Shown in pieces: positions 45,501 through 56,625 of a stretch of DNA of 64,000 nt (position 1 is its first letter; each line of letters begins with the position of its first letter). Made by a program: the position numbers and the translations under genes. Below the pieces are notes generated by a model. That model saw nothing but the letters and a program-made list of their open reading frames with translations. It was not told the DNA's origin and did not search any database. Location of the stretch: NCBI GenBank assembly GCA_036417435.1, contig CM070899.1, positions 173,133,494 to 173,197,493 on the forward strand, in the 5' to 3' direction. Source of the DNA: Inia geoffrensis. Lineage: Eukaryota > Chordata > Mammalia > Artiodactyla > Iniidae.

Positions 45501-46388
45501 CTTTATGACCCACCTCCTATAGAAATGGAAATACAAAGTAAAATAAACAAATGGGACCTAATGAAGCCTCAAAGCTTTTGCACAGCAAAGGAAACCATAA
45601 ACAAGACAAAAAGACAACCCTCAGAATGGGAGAAAATATTTGCCAACGAAGGAACTGACAAAAGATTACTCTTCAAAATATACAAGCAGCTCATGCAATC
45701 AATATCAAAAAAACAAACAACCCAATCCAAAAATGGGCAGAACACCTAAATAGACATTTCTCCAAAGAAGATATACAGATTGCCAACAAACACATGAAAG
45801 AATGCTCAACATCACTAATCATTAGAGAAAAGCAAATCAAAACTACAATGAGGTATCACCTCACACCAGTCTGAATGGCCATCATCAGAAAATCTACAAA
45901 CAATAAATGCTGGAGAGGATGTGGAGAAAAGGGAACCCTCTTGCACTGTTGGTGGGAATGTAAATTGATACAGCCAGTATGGAGGACAGTATGGAGGCAC
46001 CTTAAAAAACTAAAAATAGCACTACCATATGACCCAGTAATCCCACTAGTGGGCATATACCTTGATAAAACCATGAATCCTAAAGAATCATGTACCACAA
46101 TGTTCATTGCAGCACTATTTACAGTAGCCAGGACATGGGAGCAACCTAAATGTCCATTGACAGATGAGTGGATAAAGAAGGTGGCACATACATACAATGG
46201 AATATTACTCCGCCATAAAAAGAAACGAAATTGAGTTATTTGTAGTGAGGTGGATGAACCTAGAGTCTGTCATACAGAGTGAAGTAAGTCAGAAAGAGAA
46301 AAACAAATACCGTATGCTAACACATATATATATGGAATCTAAAAAAAAAAAGAAGGTTCTGATGAACTTAGGGGCAGGACAGGAATAA
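42544..46388 (+). pseudogene. Broken L1 ORF2 (copy B): endonuclease, reverse transcriptase, C-terminal region
   Basis: The start is intact: ATG at 42544, 58 bp after the ORF1 stop. Endonuclease landmarks TLNVNGLN and QETH occur in the first 45 residues, GDFNTP near 42966 after a frameshift, RIDHILGHK near 43141 and SEHKAM near 43216. The first frameshift falls after VNIYAH near 42890, a 5-base loss. The RT palm box LFADDMILY at about 44626-44655 is intact, unlike copy A. The C-terminal CWRGCG...LLHCWWEC cysteine motif near 45909-45962 is intact. Total length, about 3.85 kb, is the usual L1 ORF2 size. Multiple stops and frameshifts make it non-functional. Confidence 0.95.
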
Positions 46389-46564
46389 AGATGCAGATGT
46401 AAAGAATGGACTTGATAACATGATGAGTGGGAAGGGTAAGCTGGGCCAAAGTGAGAGAGTAGAATTGACCTATATACACTACCAAATGTCTAGATAGCTA
46501 GTGGGAAGCAGCCACATAGCACATGGAGATCAGCTTGGTGCTTTGTGACCACCTCATGGGTGGG

Positions 46565-47022
46565 TGCCGCGGACCAGCAGGAGAAAGAGGATTTCACCGC
46601 CCAGGGTCAGAAGGGAAGGGGTAAGGAACTGAAATAGCACCGACGAATGGGGTCAGAAGGACCAAGACAACTGATGGTTGTAAGGCAAATTTTATTATGC
46701 TACAGTTGCAGATTATATAGACTAGAAAAAGGGAAGTTGGTTGCCAGATGGTGGTTTACATCATCTACAGAGTGTCTCGGCTTCAAGGTTAACTTCCCTG
46801 GGAGAAAACCCATAAGCCCAGAATCATCCAAAATAACCTGCACGTGCAGCGGGGAGACAGCTTTGCTTGTCTCATTTTACATTCTTTCTGATCTCTCGGC
46901 CCTGGTGATTTATCTCCCATGGAATGAAACAAGGAGGGGAACAAGTAGGCACATTCTCTTCGAGCAGCGGCAGCATGCCTGGCATGTCCACAGCTTGCTC
47001 TCAAGGCCGACCATTTCCCACA
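46565..47022 (-). mobile_element. Class II (ERVK-like) endogenous retrovirus solo LTR in L1 3'UTR
   Basis: On the minus strand the element starts TGTGGGAAATGG and ends GGTCCGCGGCA, a TG...CA LTR of 458 bp. It has a TATA box (complement of 46713-46720) and AATAAA (complement of 46691-46696) only about 20 bases apart, as in betaretroviral LTRs. The perfect 6-bp target-site duplication ggtggg is at 46559-46564 and 47023-47028; 6 bp is the class II length. No gag, pro, pol or env sequence remains. A 135-codon frame across it is incidental. Confidence 0.9.
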
Positions 47023-47170
47023 GGTGGGATAGGGAAGCTGGGAGGGAGATGTAAGAGGGAGGGGATATAGGCATATATGTATATGTATATCTGATTCAGT
47101 TTGTTACAAAGCAGAAACTAACACACCATTGTAAAGTAATTATACTCCAATAAAGATGTTAAAAAAAACA

Positions 47171-47875
47171 AATGTTTGATTTGCCATTTGGCAAAAGAGA
47201 AAAAAAAAAGCTTCACGACTAAATGGCACAAGGAAAATTAAAACCACTGTTTCTGCTCAATTTAGCCATAATTTTCCTAGGCCTCATATTTATATGTGTA
47301 TACATATAAGAACCCAATCCTTACTTAAGGGTATAAAAATAAGAACACATATGTTTTAAAACACTTTATAAATTTGAAGTGCCTTTAATTCCTAATATCA
47401 ACAGTACATTCTGATGTTCTAAGTGTGGTACAAATTAGAGGCATTGAAAGCATGGATAACGTATTTCCATGTTCAGCCATTAAAGAACACCCACAGTAAA
47501 AGGTAATTATTTTCCCTTGATTATGAAACATTAGGTTGTGATGCTGTATGCAGAAATTTTGTTTAATTATAAACAGAAGAGCCTGGGATGACATGGTGAC
47601 AATGGCTACAAAAGCCAGGTTTAAGTGCTTTCCAAGCTGTGCTTGTTTCATTAATGTGGAACTGTCATTTTTGCTGACTTCTCGTTATTTGCTGAGGAAC
47701 TGACAAGGGAAAAGTGTCCATCTCTAGTTTCTAATACTAATGTTAATCTAATCTTAAATCCAGCACATCATTTTCTCTTATATAACAAAGTTATCAGTCA
47801 ACCCCCCAGTGTCTCTGGCAGAAGGAATAAAAGCGTATTATTTTAAAAAAACATGACACACTTTATATTTTCTCA
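47171..47875. other. No gene seen
   Basis: Unrecognised AT-rich sequence. Confidence 0.5.
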
Positions 47876-47879
47876 GTGC

Positions 47880-48000
47880 CCACTATCAGAGCTATCATTT
47901 GTTGACCATTTGTGTGCCAGAACATTTACAAACCTCTTCTACATGCCTCATAACTACAGCATAGGGTAAATTTTGTTAGCCCATTTTATAGAAATGACTA
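47880..48000 (+). mobile_element. MIR/L2-like fragment
   Basis: 'agctatcatttgttgaccat', 'tgtgtgccagaacatttaca' and 'gcccattttatagaaatgac' keep the order of MIR/L2 sequence. Confidence 0.55.
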
Positions 48001-49110
48001 TTTCTTGTAGTTGTGTGAATAACTGTAGAGTGATTTTGAGGCTTTGCGTGCTATCTTCCTGCCGAGAGAATTTACCTTTGCTTCTGGCATGCAGGAAGTT
48101 AGAGGAGGAGTACTTCAGACTCATTTGGGAATGAGTTGATTTGCAGCTGTATTTAAATTTTTTTGAAAACTATTCTATTTCAAGTTGCCCTTATTCCTAT
48201 AGCACAGCCCCTGATGAGTCCTAAGTGAAAGTTAGGAGTGTTTAGTAGGATCCTCCCCTTGGTGAGATCTCATCTTTATTTTCTTAGTCCACTGAGACCA
48301 CTGAACTCTCTGTTGAACTCTACTCAGCTTTTTGGCCTCTGAGTTGCTGCCTCTTGGACTCTTCAGCCTCTTGGCCACCACCTGTAAAAAGCCAATGACT
48401 GAAGGGAAAATATAATGATGAATTTGGGCCTTGCCTCTTTGTACTTTCCTTTTCTCGGGGATATTGGCTCCTCCTCAAGTCCTTGCTGCCTTGGTAGCAC
48501 ATTGTCTTCAGGTGTTTTGGTTTTTTAAAAAAAAATCTACCCAGCTTTTCTAGTTGTTTTCAGTAGAGAATGGTCTGACAGCAGCTAGTCCCCCATAGCT
48601 GTAAGTAGAAGTCTTTCATGGAGGCTTTGTCTGGAAGCTCATTGATTTTTTTCCTCAAAACAAACTCCAGCATTTTTGTGGAATCACATTGATTTTGTTG
48701 TTGCCCCTGCTCTACCAAAAACAATTCATGATCCATTAAATCTGAAATAATACATTGCTTTCTACAATATTTCTCTTAAGTGGAAAGCTCTGTCCATCTC
48801 ACAGTTGGTTGACAGGTACCCCATTCCTAATGCTGCTGTAATTACTGTTGTAATAACTAGAAGAGAGATAAACAATAAAATTAGGGGATGAGAATTCAGG
48901 AGACTTCTTTGACTCATATTCTGATTATAATATAGAATATACTGGATGTTTAGTAAAGCATTATAAAATGCAATATTTCAAGCCTATTGTGTGTATAGTG
49001 TAAAGGCCAATTAAAACTTTGGGGAAATTATCTCATCAAAATTTGAATTTCATTTACTTTGCTTGATATTTTCTTAAGTCAAGCCATGAGGCACTAAATA
49101 GCACAGTGAT
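48001..49110. other. No gene seen
   Basis: Unrecognised sequence. No gene-like frame above 60 codons. Confidence 0.5.
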
Positions 49111-49114
49111 GATC

Positions 49115-49230
49115 AGCCATGGCTGTATTAGAATCACCTGGAGAGTTTGAAAAATTAAACTATACTCCAGGTGCCATCCACAGAAATTCTGATTGAATTG
49201 ATCTGGGGTGGGACGCAGATGTCTTCCTAA
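49115..49230. mobile_element. MER5A-type fragment
   Basis: 'ggctgtattagaatcacctg' then 'attctgattgaattgatctg' and 'gggtgggacgcagatgtctt' follow the left two thirds of MER5A. Confidence 0.65.
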
Positions 49231-49394
49231 TTTATATCCCTGATCTGAATCCTACATAACTAAGTGTTTTCTTCTCTGTAAAATTTTCGTTCATGTCTCT
49301 GGTCTGTTTTTTTGTCTTAATCTGAATTTCCAAGTTTACTATACCCTTATAGTATTAGAACACTTATTTATATGTTAATTTCTTTTCAAATTAT

Positions 49395-49520
49395 CTTATA
49401 CAGGTCTTGCCTCACCACTAAATTGTCAACTCTTTGATTAGGGATTGTATCTCAAAATTATTTTGTATAACCATGAACCCAGCCTAGTCCCTGGCAAAGA
49501 GAAGGTACATAAAGGTGAAA
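49395..49520 (+). mobile_element. L2 3' end fragment
   Basis: 'caccactaaattgtcaactc', 'ttgattagggattgtatctc', 'cccagcctagtccctggcaa' follow the L2 3' end order (start motif, decline motif, current-activity motif). Confidence 0.55.
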
Positions 49521-50285
49521 AAAAAAGAAAGAAAGAGGCAGGATAAGATACCACTCAGAGAAAGCACTACCTTTGCATAAGAAAATAATTGATAAATCAT
49601 TCATGATGGAATGTGAGAACCTGAGTTTGGTATTAGTAGAAGGATACACCTGAGGCAACCAATAAGCTTGTTAAATATCCTTGCTTTAGAGATGAAGAGA
49701 AATCCAGGGGTGAGGACAAAGAAAAGGCTGGATGAGATAGAACCTGAGAGTGGAGAGGTGAGAAAAAAACAGAAGAAAGCAGAGTATGGCAGAACATAGT
49801 AGGTGGCTGGGGAAATTTCAAAGGAAGAACATTATTATTCAATTTTAAGTTATTTCTCTTCCTGCAATTAAAAAAAAAAACTGTCTCACCCAAGAAATCA
49901 TTAGTTTGCTACATACTGCCTTATTAAACATATTATGACTTATTTAGCTTAGTTTTTTCTTTCTTAAAATAATGGGAATTGGCTGATTACCATGTATGGT
50001 TGTCTCATGGGCCAAAAAAGAATAAAACATAAGGAAGGGCAAGACCAAGGGCAGGTTGGACTAATTCAGTGAAGGTCAGGGCTTGGAGTTAGCACTCACC
50101 ACTTTAAGACCCTGTGTAGAAATTTGGGGAAGGTAATAAGACTTTCACAGATAATACAATGGACATTCAAGCCAATCTCATTTAAATTTTAAGGTCTTTA
50201 AGCTTTAAGATTATAAGATTTAAGATCTTAAGCAATGACAAGGGCTATAGAAAAAAATTGTTCTTTCTTATTTGATGTAAGGAAC
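49521..50285. other. No gene seen
   Basis: Purine-rich, unrecognised sequence. Frames on the minus strand near 49458-49893 are without family features. Confidence 0.5.
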
Positions 50286-50287
50286 AC

Positions 50288-50288
<1 letters not shown>

Positions 50289-50321
<33 letters not shown>

Positions 50322-50340
50322 ATATCTATCTATCTCTCTA
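50289..50340. repeat. (TA)n microsatellite with TATC tail
   Basis: About 31 bases of uninterrupted TA at 50289-50319, then short TATC units to about 50340. A cruciform-prone, probably length-variable tract. Confidence 0.96.
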
Positions 50341-50344
50341 TTGA

Positions 50345-50565
50345 AGACTGCCTGGGTTTAAATCCCAGCTCCACCATGCATTTCCTCTGTGACCTTGAGA
50401 AAATTATTCCACTTATCTCTGCCTCAGATTTCTTAACTGAAAAATAGAGATAATAATAGTCCCAATATCGGAAGGTTATTATGGAGATCAAGTGTGCTGA
50501 GACATGTAAATCCCTCAGCCAAGCACCTGGCACATGGCAAGCATGCAAAAATTGTTAACTACCAT
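50345..50565 (+). mobile_element. MIR SINE, well preserved
   Basis: tRNA-derived part with B box-like gggtttaaatccc, then 'gctccaccatgcatttcctc', 'gaccttgagaaaattattcc', 'agataataatagtcccaata' and a 3' end near 'cacctggcacatggcaagca'. Nearly complete. Confidence 0.8.
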
Positions 50566-50589
50566 CAACCTTTTTTGTGCAGTGGTATA

Positions 50590-50756
50590 GTTCTCCATCT
50601 TGCTATGCACCAGTCACCCGTGGAGTTGGGGAAAAAAAGTACTTTCTCGGGTTCTACCCCAACCCATTAATCAATATTTCTGGAATTGGAGCCTGGGCAT
50701 ATGTGGAAGAAAACCACAGGGATTCTGAAGTGTAGCCAGCTCTGAGAAGCACTTCT
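50590..50756. mobile_element. MER5A-type hAT MITE
   Basis: 'gctatgcaccagtcacccgt', an A-run, 'gttctaccccaacccattaa', 'ggagcctgggcatatgtgga' and 'agctctgagaagcactt' follow MER5A from end to end. Confidence 0.65.
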
Positions 50757-51970
50757 AAGATATGTTCTTTGGTAGAAAAATGTGAGGATATGTGAGAATT
50801 GCGATCAACTACAGAAATTTTACCACTAGAGACACATAACTCAAGCCACCAAGCCCTAAACCCATTAGCGCCAAAGTGAGTAATGTCCAGGTGTCTTTGG
50901 CTGTCAAATGCAGATGTGGAAAAAGCAGCTGTTGAACACATTTGAGGGTCTGCCCGGAACACATCCTTGAGGGAAAAATGTTTGCCTGTGTATTACCAGG
51001 AGGCTCTTATTGAAAGACAATAGCATTTTTCTGTTTTGTCTTGAGAATAAATTCAAGGACTCAGAGAAGCCAGTGGCTCCGTGGTTACGTATGTTCACAT
51101 TAAAATGCAGAACTGTCTTTTCCCTTCAAAGTGAACCCAACTGTTATTGGCGCATTAGGATTTTTGCATTGCAGAAGGCTAGAATGGGAGTAATGATGTC
51201 CTGACCCTTGTGACAGATGAGGTGGACCTTTCCAAATAGCTGTGGTTTCCTGGAATCCCTCTTGCCTACCATTGACTACTACAGGTTATATTTTTGTTGC
51301 TCAAACTGATACCTGACCACATGCACATGTTCTTAACTTCTTTGTCAGGATCTTTAAAGGTTCTTTATTATTGTGATTGCTGGATAATAAAGACTAAACT
51401 AGTTGACTTGCATTCAAGATTCTCCAGTGTGATTTCTCCAGTGCAATTACTTTACTCTTGTTTTAGCCAATTTAGCCTATTTCTGGTGTACCAAACACTC
51501 TAAAGATAGAGGTGATTTTTGATATAGTTGTTATAATTAGCCTGGATATGAACATTTGCCAGAAGACTCAGTTCTTTTCTCCTGACCTTCCATTTACAAC
51601 CTGAGGATAGGCCAATGATAATTATAAGGAGGCAAAAACTTGTAATAGGGATTCAGGGCGTGATCATGTACTCCCAACATCGATCAAATTTTTACTTTGG
51701 AGGGAGGCAGAAGACTGCAATGATTAAAAGAAATACTTCGGAGGTAGATTTTTCCTAGAAAAGTTGCTTAGCTTCTACCTGATTCTAGCTAGTCCCCATA
51801 TTTCATGGGCAAAAGGTAAAAGCCACTGGGCAGTGTGGACTGAAAGGAGTGTTCAGAGCCGAGGAAGAGAGATGAATAAAAACACATTTAGGAGAGTGGG
51901 GGTGCGCTATTTGAGGGAATCAAACATTGCTGGTTTAAATCATGGTTTTGTCAGTTGTGTATAAGGAAGC
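50757..51970. other. No gene seen; possible L2-like patch
   Basis: 51380-51500 has weak L2-like order ('gacttgcattcaagattctc', 'ggtgtaccaaacactct'). The rest is unrecognised. The 102-codon minus-strand frame at 50654-50962 overlaps the MER5A and is discounted. Confidence 0.4.
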
Positions 51971-51974
51971 ACTA

Positions 51975-52115
51975 CTTCATGTAATTCTCATCAGATAGTG
52001 AAGTAAATTTTGTTGGGAGGGGGTGTTCAAAGAAGTTGAACAATTTGCCTTAAATAAAACAATGGTAGGTAACAGAGCTGGGATTGGCAGATAGATTTAA
52101 CTCTGAAGTTAACTT
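51975..52115 (+). mobile_element. MIR/L2-like fragment
   Basis: 'catgtaattctcatcagata', 'aaagaagttgaacaatttgc' and 'ggtaacagagctgggattgg' follow MIR core order. Confidence 0.6.
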
Positions 52116-52880
52116 CTTTCTACTGGTTTTGGATAAAAGACTAAGAGAAATGATGTGGATCAAAGACTAGCTGACAGACAGCATTCTGTTTCTCACATAA
52201 CTGTTGGAGGGACATTACGTCAGTGTTCATCATGGTCAATCATATCAAGGTCAATACTTAATTGTGGAGTAAGTATCTATTTAGGGGTGACCATTATTAG
52301 CAATGAAAACACACTGGAGTTCTGAGATGATTTTGCTTAATGGTGAAGCTAGATACTTTTAAATATATTTTCAGAACCATTTGAGCAAGTGAAATGAAAA
52401 ACTGAAAAAAATAGAGCTTTATAAATAATGGAAGTCTTGACATTCATTCATATTACAGAGCAAATAGCTCTACATTCTAATTACTGGTGGATAATGCTGA
52501 ATATCTTTGGTGAAGTTAATTAAAGAGTGGCTCTTGAATATTTTGCCTAAAATATCCATGCTTCGCTTTTATGCTGCTAAGTCCTTTAAAAAACACATAC
52601 TAATAACTGAGAAGAAACACAGTCTAGACTACATTTCTTTTCAGACTCTGCAACCCAGTTCTTCGTATTAAGGGGCTGCAGCAGTGGCTATTATTTATGC
52701 TGGGAGAGAGGAAAGAGGGGTATCCGAAGAGTCAGTATTAGTGCTTTTTGTTCTTTTACATTCTTGCTTTTATCTCTTGGGTGAAGTCAATGAGCTATTA
52801 TTCTATTTGGGGGACTTTTCATTCTTTTGCTTGTGGGTTTTTTCTTTGGTCTAATGCTGTAGTCTTGAACAATTATGCAG
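52116..52880. other. No gene seen
   Basis: Unrecognised AT-rich sequence. Confidence 0.5.
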
Positions 52881-52899
52881 AAGATATCAGACTACTTTT

Positions 52900-53112
52900 T
52901 TTTTTTTTTTTTTTTTTTTTGCAGTATGTGGGCCTCTCCTGTTGTGGCCTCTCCCGTTGCGGAGCACAGGCTCCGGACGTGCAGGCTCAGCGGCCATGGC
53001 TCACGGGCCCAGCCGCTCCGTGGCATGTGGGATCTTCCCGGACCGGGGCACGAACCCGTGTCCCCTGCATCGGCAGGCGGACTCTCAACCACTGCGCCAC
53101 CAGGGAAGCCCT
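52900..53112 (-). mobile_element. Short CHR-type SINE
   Basis: Reverse, with an unbroken T tail of about 25 bases and complete body. Target-site duplication atatcagRctactttt, one mismatch, at 52884-52899 and 53113-53128. A and B boxes intact. The long pure tail suggests a young copy. Confidence 0.96.
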
Positions 53113-53198
53113 ATATCAGGCTACTTTTAATGTTCAAATCATGATAGACCTGGTAGAAAGAAAATTTTACTGTTCAAGGACGTGTATTGATTTTTGAC

Positions 53199-53406
53199 TT
53201 TTTTTTTTTTTTTTGTGGTACGCAGGCCTCTCACTGCAGCAGCCTCTCCCGCCGCGGAGCACAGGCTCTGGATGCGCAGGCCCAGCGGCCATGGCCCACG
53301 GGCCCAGCCGCTCCGCGGCATGTGGGATCTTCCCGGACCGTGGCACGAACCCGTGTGCCTGGCATCGGCAGGCGGACTCTCAACCACTGAGCCACCAGGG
53401 AAGCCC
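53199..53406 (-). mobile_element. Short CHR-type SINE, tandem neighbour
   Basis: Reverse, complete, T tail of 17 bases. Only a weak flanking repeat, tgattttt at 53188-53195 and 53414-53421, so the target duplication is uncertain. It lies 86 bp from the previous SINE in the same orientation. Confidence 0.93.
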
Positions 53407-54230
53407 TATCCAGTGATTTTTAAAATAACAAATCTAGATATATGAGAAGGCAATGGATTTTTATAGGTAGTTCTGATGGTACTTAAACTGAGAAAGATAA
53501 ATATTTACTTAAAACGAGAGTTCAAAAGAGAAACAGGAATGGAAAGTAAACTAATTGCCAAATAAACAATGAATTTTTTAGGTAAAACCATGGAACAATT
53601 AATTTGTTAAATGAAGACAGCAGCTGGAGTGGTGACATTTGTCTTATTATTGCATATTATTCCATATAATGTATGTAAGTGTTGCTATGTAAAAATATAA
53701 AAGTAATCAAAAACGTCTCATTGAACTGCATCCTATCACCTTGAAATAAGGAAATACCACAAGCTAGAAAACTAGCTCTGCCTTTTCATTTTTGAAGCTT
53801 CAGGGTGAATTTTTGACTTTTCTAAGAAGTAACATAAATAATTCAGTGAGTAGACATAACCTCGTTTAAAATATTTAAAGTACAATATTACAAGAGCAAC
53901 AGCATAAACCCCCCTGAAAACTCACAAAGGTGTTTAATGTCTCTAATTACATTTAAAGAATACAGTGGCTGGGCCTGGGGAATAGCCACTGTGGAAGCCG
54001 GCTTACTCACTGATCGACCCATTTGGATAAATAGAAAAACCTGAACCCTTTCTGTGTAGTTGCTTCAGCTGAGGACCCTTGAGGCAATCTCATTTTGCAA
54101 GTATCCTTTGAGACTCCAGAAGTGATTTGAGGGGGGAGTAGGTTGAGTGAAGCAGAAGTAAAGCTCACCTAAAAATATGGGGTCTGTAAAGATGATTTCC
54201 TATCTAAGGGTATTTTTTTCATAGCGGCTA
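53407..54230. other. No gene seen
   Basis: Unrecognised AT-rich sequence. Confidence 0.5.
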
Positions 54231-54238
54231 ATTACTAC

Positions 54239-54573
54239 TGCTGTGGACTGAATGTTTGTGTCCCCTCTAAATTCATGGATTGAAACCTAATCCCCAGCGG
54301 AATGGTATTTGGAGGTGGGGCCTTGGGCGGTAATTAGGTCATGAGGCTGGGCCCTCACGTGGACTAATGCCCTTATAAAAAGAGGAAGAGAGGCGGGTTC
54401 GCTCTTTCTCCCAGCATGCACCTGGGGTGTGGGCCAGTGTGAGGAACTACGAGGAAGACAGCCCTGCCTGAGACCCAGACCTCCAGCCTCCAGAACTGTG
54501 AGACATGAATGTTTGTTGTTTAAACCCTCCCGTATGTGGTATTCTGTTATATCAGCCCATACAGACAAAGATA
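54239..54573 (+). mobile_element. MST/THE1-type ERVL-MaLR solo LTR
   Basis: Starts TGCTGTGGACTGAATGTTTG and contains 'aacctaatccccagcggaat', 'ggaggtggggccttgggcgg', 'taggtcatgaggctgggccc', a TATA-like 'cccttataaaaagagg', and a 3' part with 'ccagcctccagaactgtgag'. It ends near ...acagacaaagata. A perfect 5-bp target duplication, actac, lies at 54234-54238 and 54574-54578; 5 bp is the ERVL length. 335 bp; no internal viral sequence. Confidence 0.92.
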
Positions 54574-54965
54574 ACTACCAATTTCAACCTGTCTGTACAG
54601 AAATATATAAAAGCATTTCCTCTATTACACTTTTAAGAGAAACACCTGTTAACACTGACTTGTTTTTTAAGGAAGTTTGTTTATAGTTCTAAACTATTTT
54701 CTTTTGAACTTCTTTAGATTTTTTTTTTGATACGCTAAGTTATTATAGCTTGAGTTGCCTAATGATTTGGGAGTAATTGATAATATTTTAAGGCAGTTCT
54801 ACCTCATGCAAGCAATTCCAAATTAAATGGCATTAAGAAATCTGCTGTGTCATGGTAAGTTGGTATCTCGAAGTATTTATAAACAAATGAGAACACCTGT
54901 GTTACTGGCAAAAGGTGAAATTAGAAAAGCAGAATGTGAGAAATTGATATTGAGAGACTAATTCC
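54574..54965. other. No gene seen
   Basis: AT-rich unique sequence. Confidence 0.5.
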
Positions 54966-54982
54966 CTTAAAAAAGACTCTAA

Positions 54983-55182
54983 AGGGCTTCCCTGGTGGCG
55001 CAGTGGTTGAGAGTCCGCCTGCCGATGCAGGGGACACGGGTTTGTTCCCCGGCCCGGGAAGATCCCACATGCCGCGGAGCGGCTGGGCCCGTGAGCCATG
55101 GCCGCTGAGCCTGTGCGTCCGGAGCCTGTGCTCCGCAACGGGAGAGGCCACAGCAGTGACAGGCCCGCGCAAAAAAAAAAAA
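54983..55182 (+). mobile_element. Short CHR-type SINE
   Basis: Complete head and body; pure A tail at about 55171-55188. Target-site duplication aaaaaagactctaa at 54969-54982 and 55183-55196. The 3' end of the body reads 'gcccgcgc' directly into the tail, lacking the usual 'gtacc' end. B box changed (gggtttgttcc). Confidence 0.95.
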
Positions 55183-55243
55183 AAAAAAGACTCTAAGGAA
55201 ACCTCTCAAGAAAATAGTATTAGAAATAGCTGATACTTTTTAA

Positions 55244-55562
55244 ATAAATTTTATTTATTGGCTGCGTTGGGTCTTCTTTGCCGTGTATGGGCTTTCTCTA
55301 GTTGCGGTGAGCGGGGGGCTACTGTTTGTTGCAGTGTGTGGGCTTCTCATTGTGGTGGCTTCGTTTTGTTGCAGAGCACAGGCTCTAGGCACACGGGCTG
55401 CAGTAGTTGTGGCTCGTGGGCTCTAGAGTGTAGGCTTAGTAGTTGTGGCACATGGGCTTAGTTGCTCCGCGGCATGTGGGATCTTCCTGGACCAGGGCTC
55501 GAACCCGTGCCCCCTGCTATTGGCAGGCGGATTCTTAACCACTGCGCCACCAGGGAAGCCCC
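55244..55562 (-). mobile_element. Long CHR-type SINE
   Basis: Reverse, full length. Perfect 16-bp target-site duplication agctgatactttttaa at 55228-55243 and 55563-55578. B box on the minus strand is gggttcgagcc. It faces the short SINE ending 62 bp upstream. Confidence 0.96.
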
Positions 55563-55578
55563 AGCTGATACTTTTTAA

Positions 55579-56000
55579 TGACATTTACCAAATCAGGGTA
55601 ATGCAAAGAAAACGATTTACTGAGATTTATTTGGAGAGGCAGGTGGCAGGTGGGATTGGAGTCAAGGTTTTCACTGAGTCTTTTGCATTATGATGATTCT
55701 AAGAACCTTGAACTATTTTGGCTTTTGAGGGAAGGGGTGGCATATAAAGAAACATGTAGAGGACTATAATACAGAGTTTAATGGTCAAGTGTTCGCCACC
55801 TCCACTGTGGGTGCAGGCATTACATAGGCAAACAAAACAGATAGGATGGTCTAAGTGGAAGGAAAGCCACTGTTGAACATAAAATTAGCTCATGGGTTGT
55901 TTCATTTCCTTTAATACAGATTTCAAAGTAGACAAGTATTGATTTTTGTTTAGGTAGAGCTCTTTGTTTAGATACAGGTCTGATGAGTTAATCATCTGTT
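55579..56000. other. No gene seen
   Basis: Unrecognised sequence. Confidence 0.5.
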
Positions 56001-56002
56001 GT

Positions 56003-56220
56003 AGGAGTTAGCAAACTTTTCCTATAAAGCGTCAGTAGTAAATATGTTTAGTGTAGGGGACCATGTGACCTCAGTTGCAGCTAGTCAGCTTTGATGTGGT
56101 AGGATGACACAGCTTTAAACAATATGTAAATGATGAGCATGGTTGTGTCCAATAAATCTTTATTTAACAAAACAGGAGGCAGGTGGGATTTGACCCCTGG
56201 GTCATAGTTTGCCAATCCTG
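56003..56220. mobile_element. hAT-group MITE, deleted copy
   Basis: Imperfect terminal inverted repeats (ggagttagcaaac left, gtttgccaatcctg right) and internal 'gcatggttgtgtccaataaa' identify the same family as 35585-36000, here in the opposite orientation. Confidence 0.65.
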
Positions 56221-56419
56221 TGGGCTGATAACACTTTCCTGTGTAAGACTTGAATATTTGCTTGGTAGAGTTTAAGAGGGGTGATAACAAGTAAGCTCTA
56301 TCTTTGTGACTTTTAAAAATTTGATTATTTTATACTTTAAAAATTCTGTAATAGCTCATCTTGGATACGACCTTCTATGGAAACAAAACAAATTTTTATA
56401 ATTTTGCACTTATTTGCCT

Positions 56420-56550
56420 ATATAACCCTAAGACCCATTCGAGACCACAAGCATCTTAAAGGCAGAATGGATTTATTTCACTCCTATATTCTCAGTGCAC
56501 TGTATAGTGCCCATCACTAAATAAATACTTAATAGACATCTTAATTGAAG
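56420..56550 (+). mobile_element. L2 3' end fragment
   Basis: 'aagcatcttaaaggcagaat', 'atattctcagtgcactgtat', 'agtgcccatcactaaataaa' keep the L2 3' end order. Confidence 0.55.
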
Positions 56551-56625
56551 CATCAAGTGTTTAAACATTTCTAGGCTGCTTCAAGTGCAATAAAAATTCT
56601 AAAAATCTTCAAACAAGGAAAGGAC

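Larger units (their letters stand above)
40966..47170 (+). mobile_element. LINE-1 copy B, complete ends, internally deleted, with nested LTR
   Basis: The left end starts at the usual L1 5' terminus (gggggaccttcaagatgg) and the right end is the 3'UTR terminus ccaataaagatgtt plus a short A run at 47160-47168. Order: 5'UTR, remnant of ORF1, 58-bp inter-ORF gap, ORF2, 3'UTR. The distal 5'UTR and the start of ORF1 are missing. A class II LTR interrupts the 3'UTR at 46565-47022. No convincing target-site duplication was seen. Confidence 0.95.

Noticed and set aside
46647..47054. 135-codon forward frame in the class II LTR
   Set aside because: It is antisense to the LTR and ends just beyond it; LTR termini, TATA and AATAAA explain the sequence better.
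52892..53416. Repeated 60-110 codon frames with the same protein-like text (for example CGAQAPDAQAQRPWLTGP) at many SINE positions
   Set aside because: They are translations of the CHR-type SINE in various frames and carry no selective signature.
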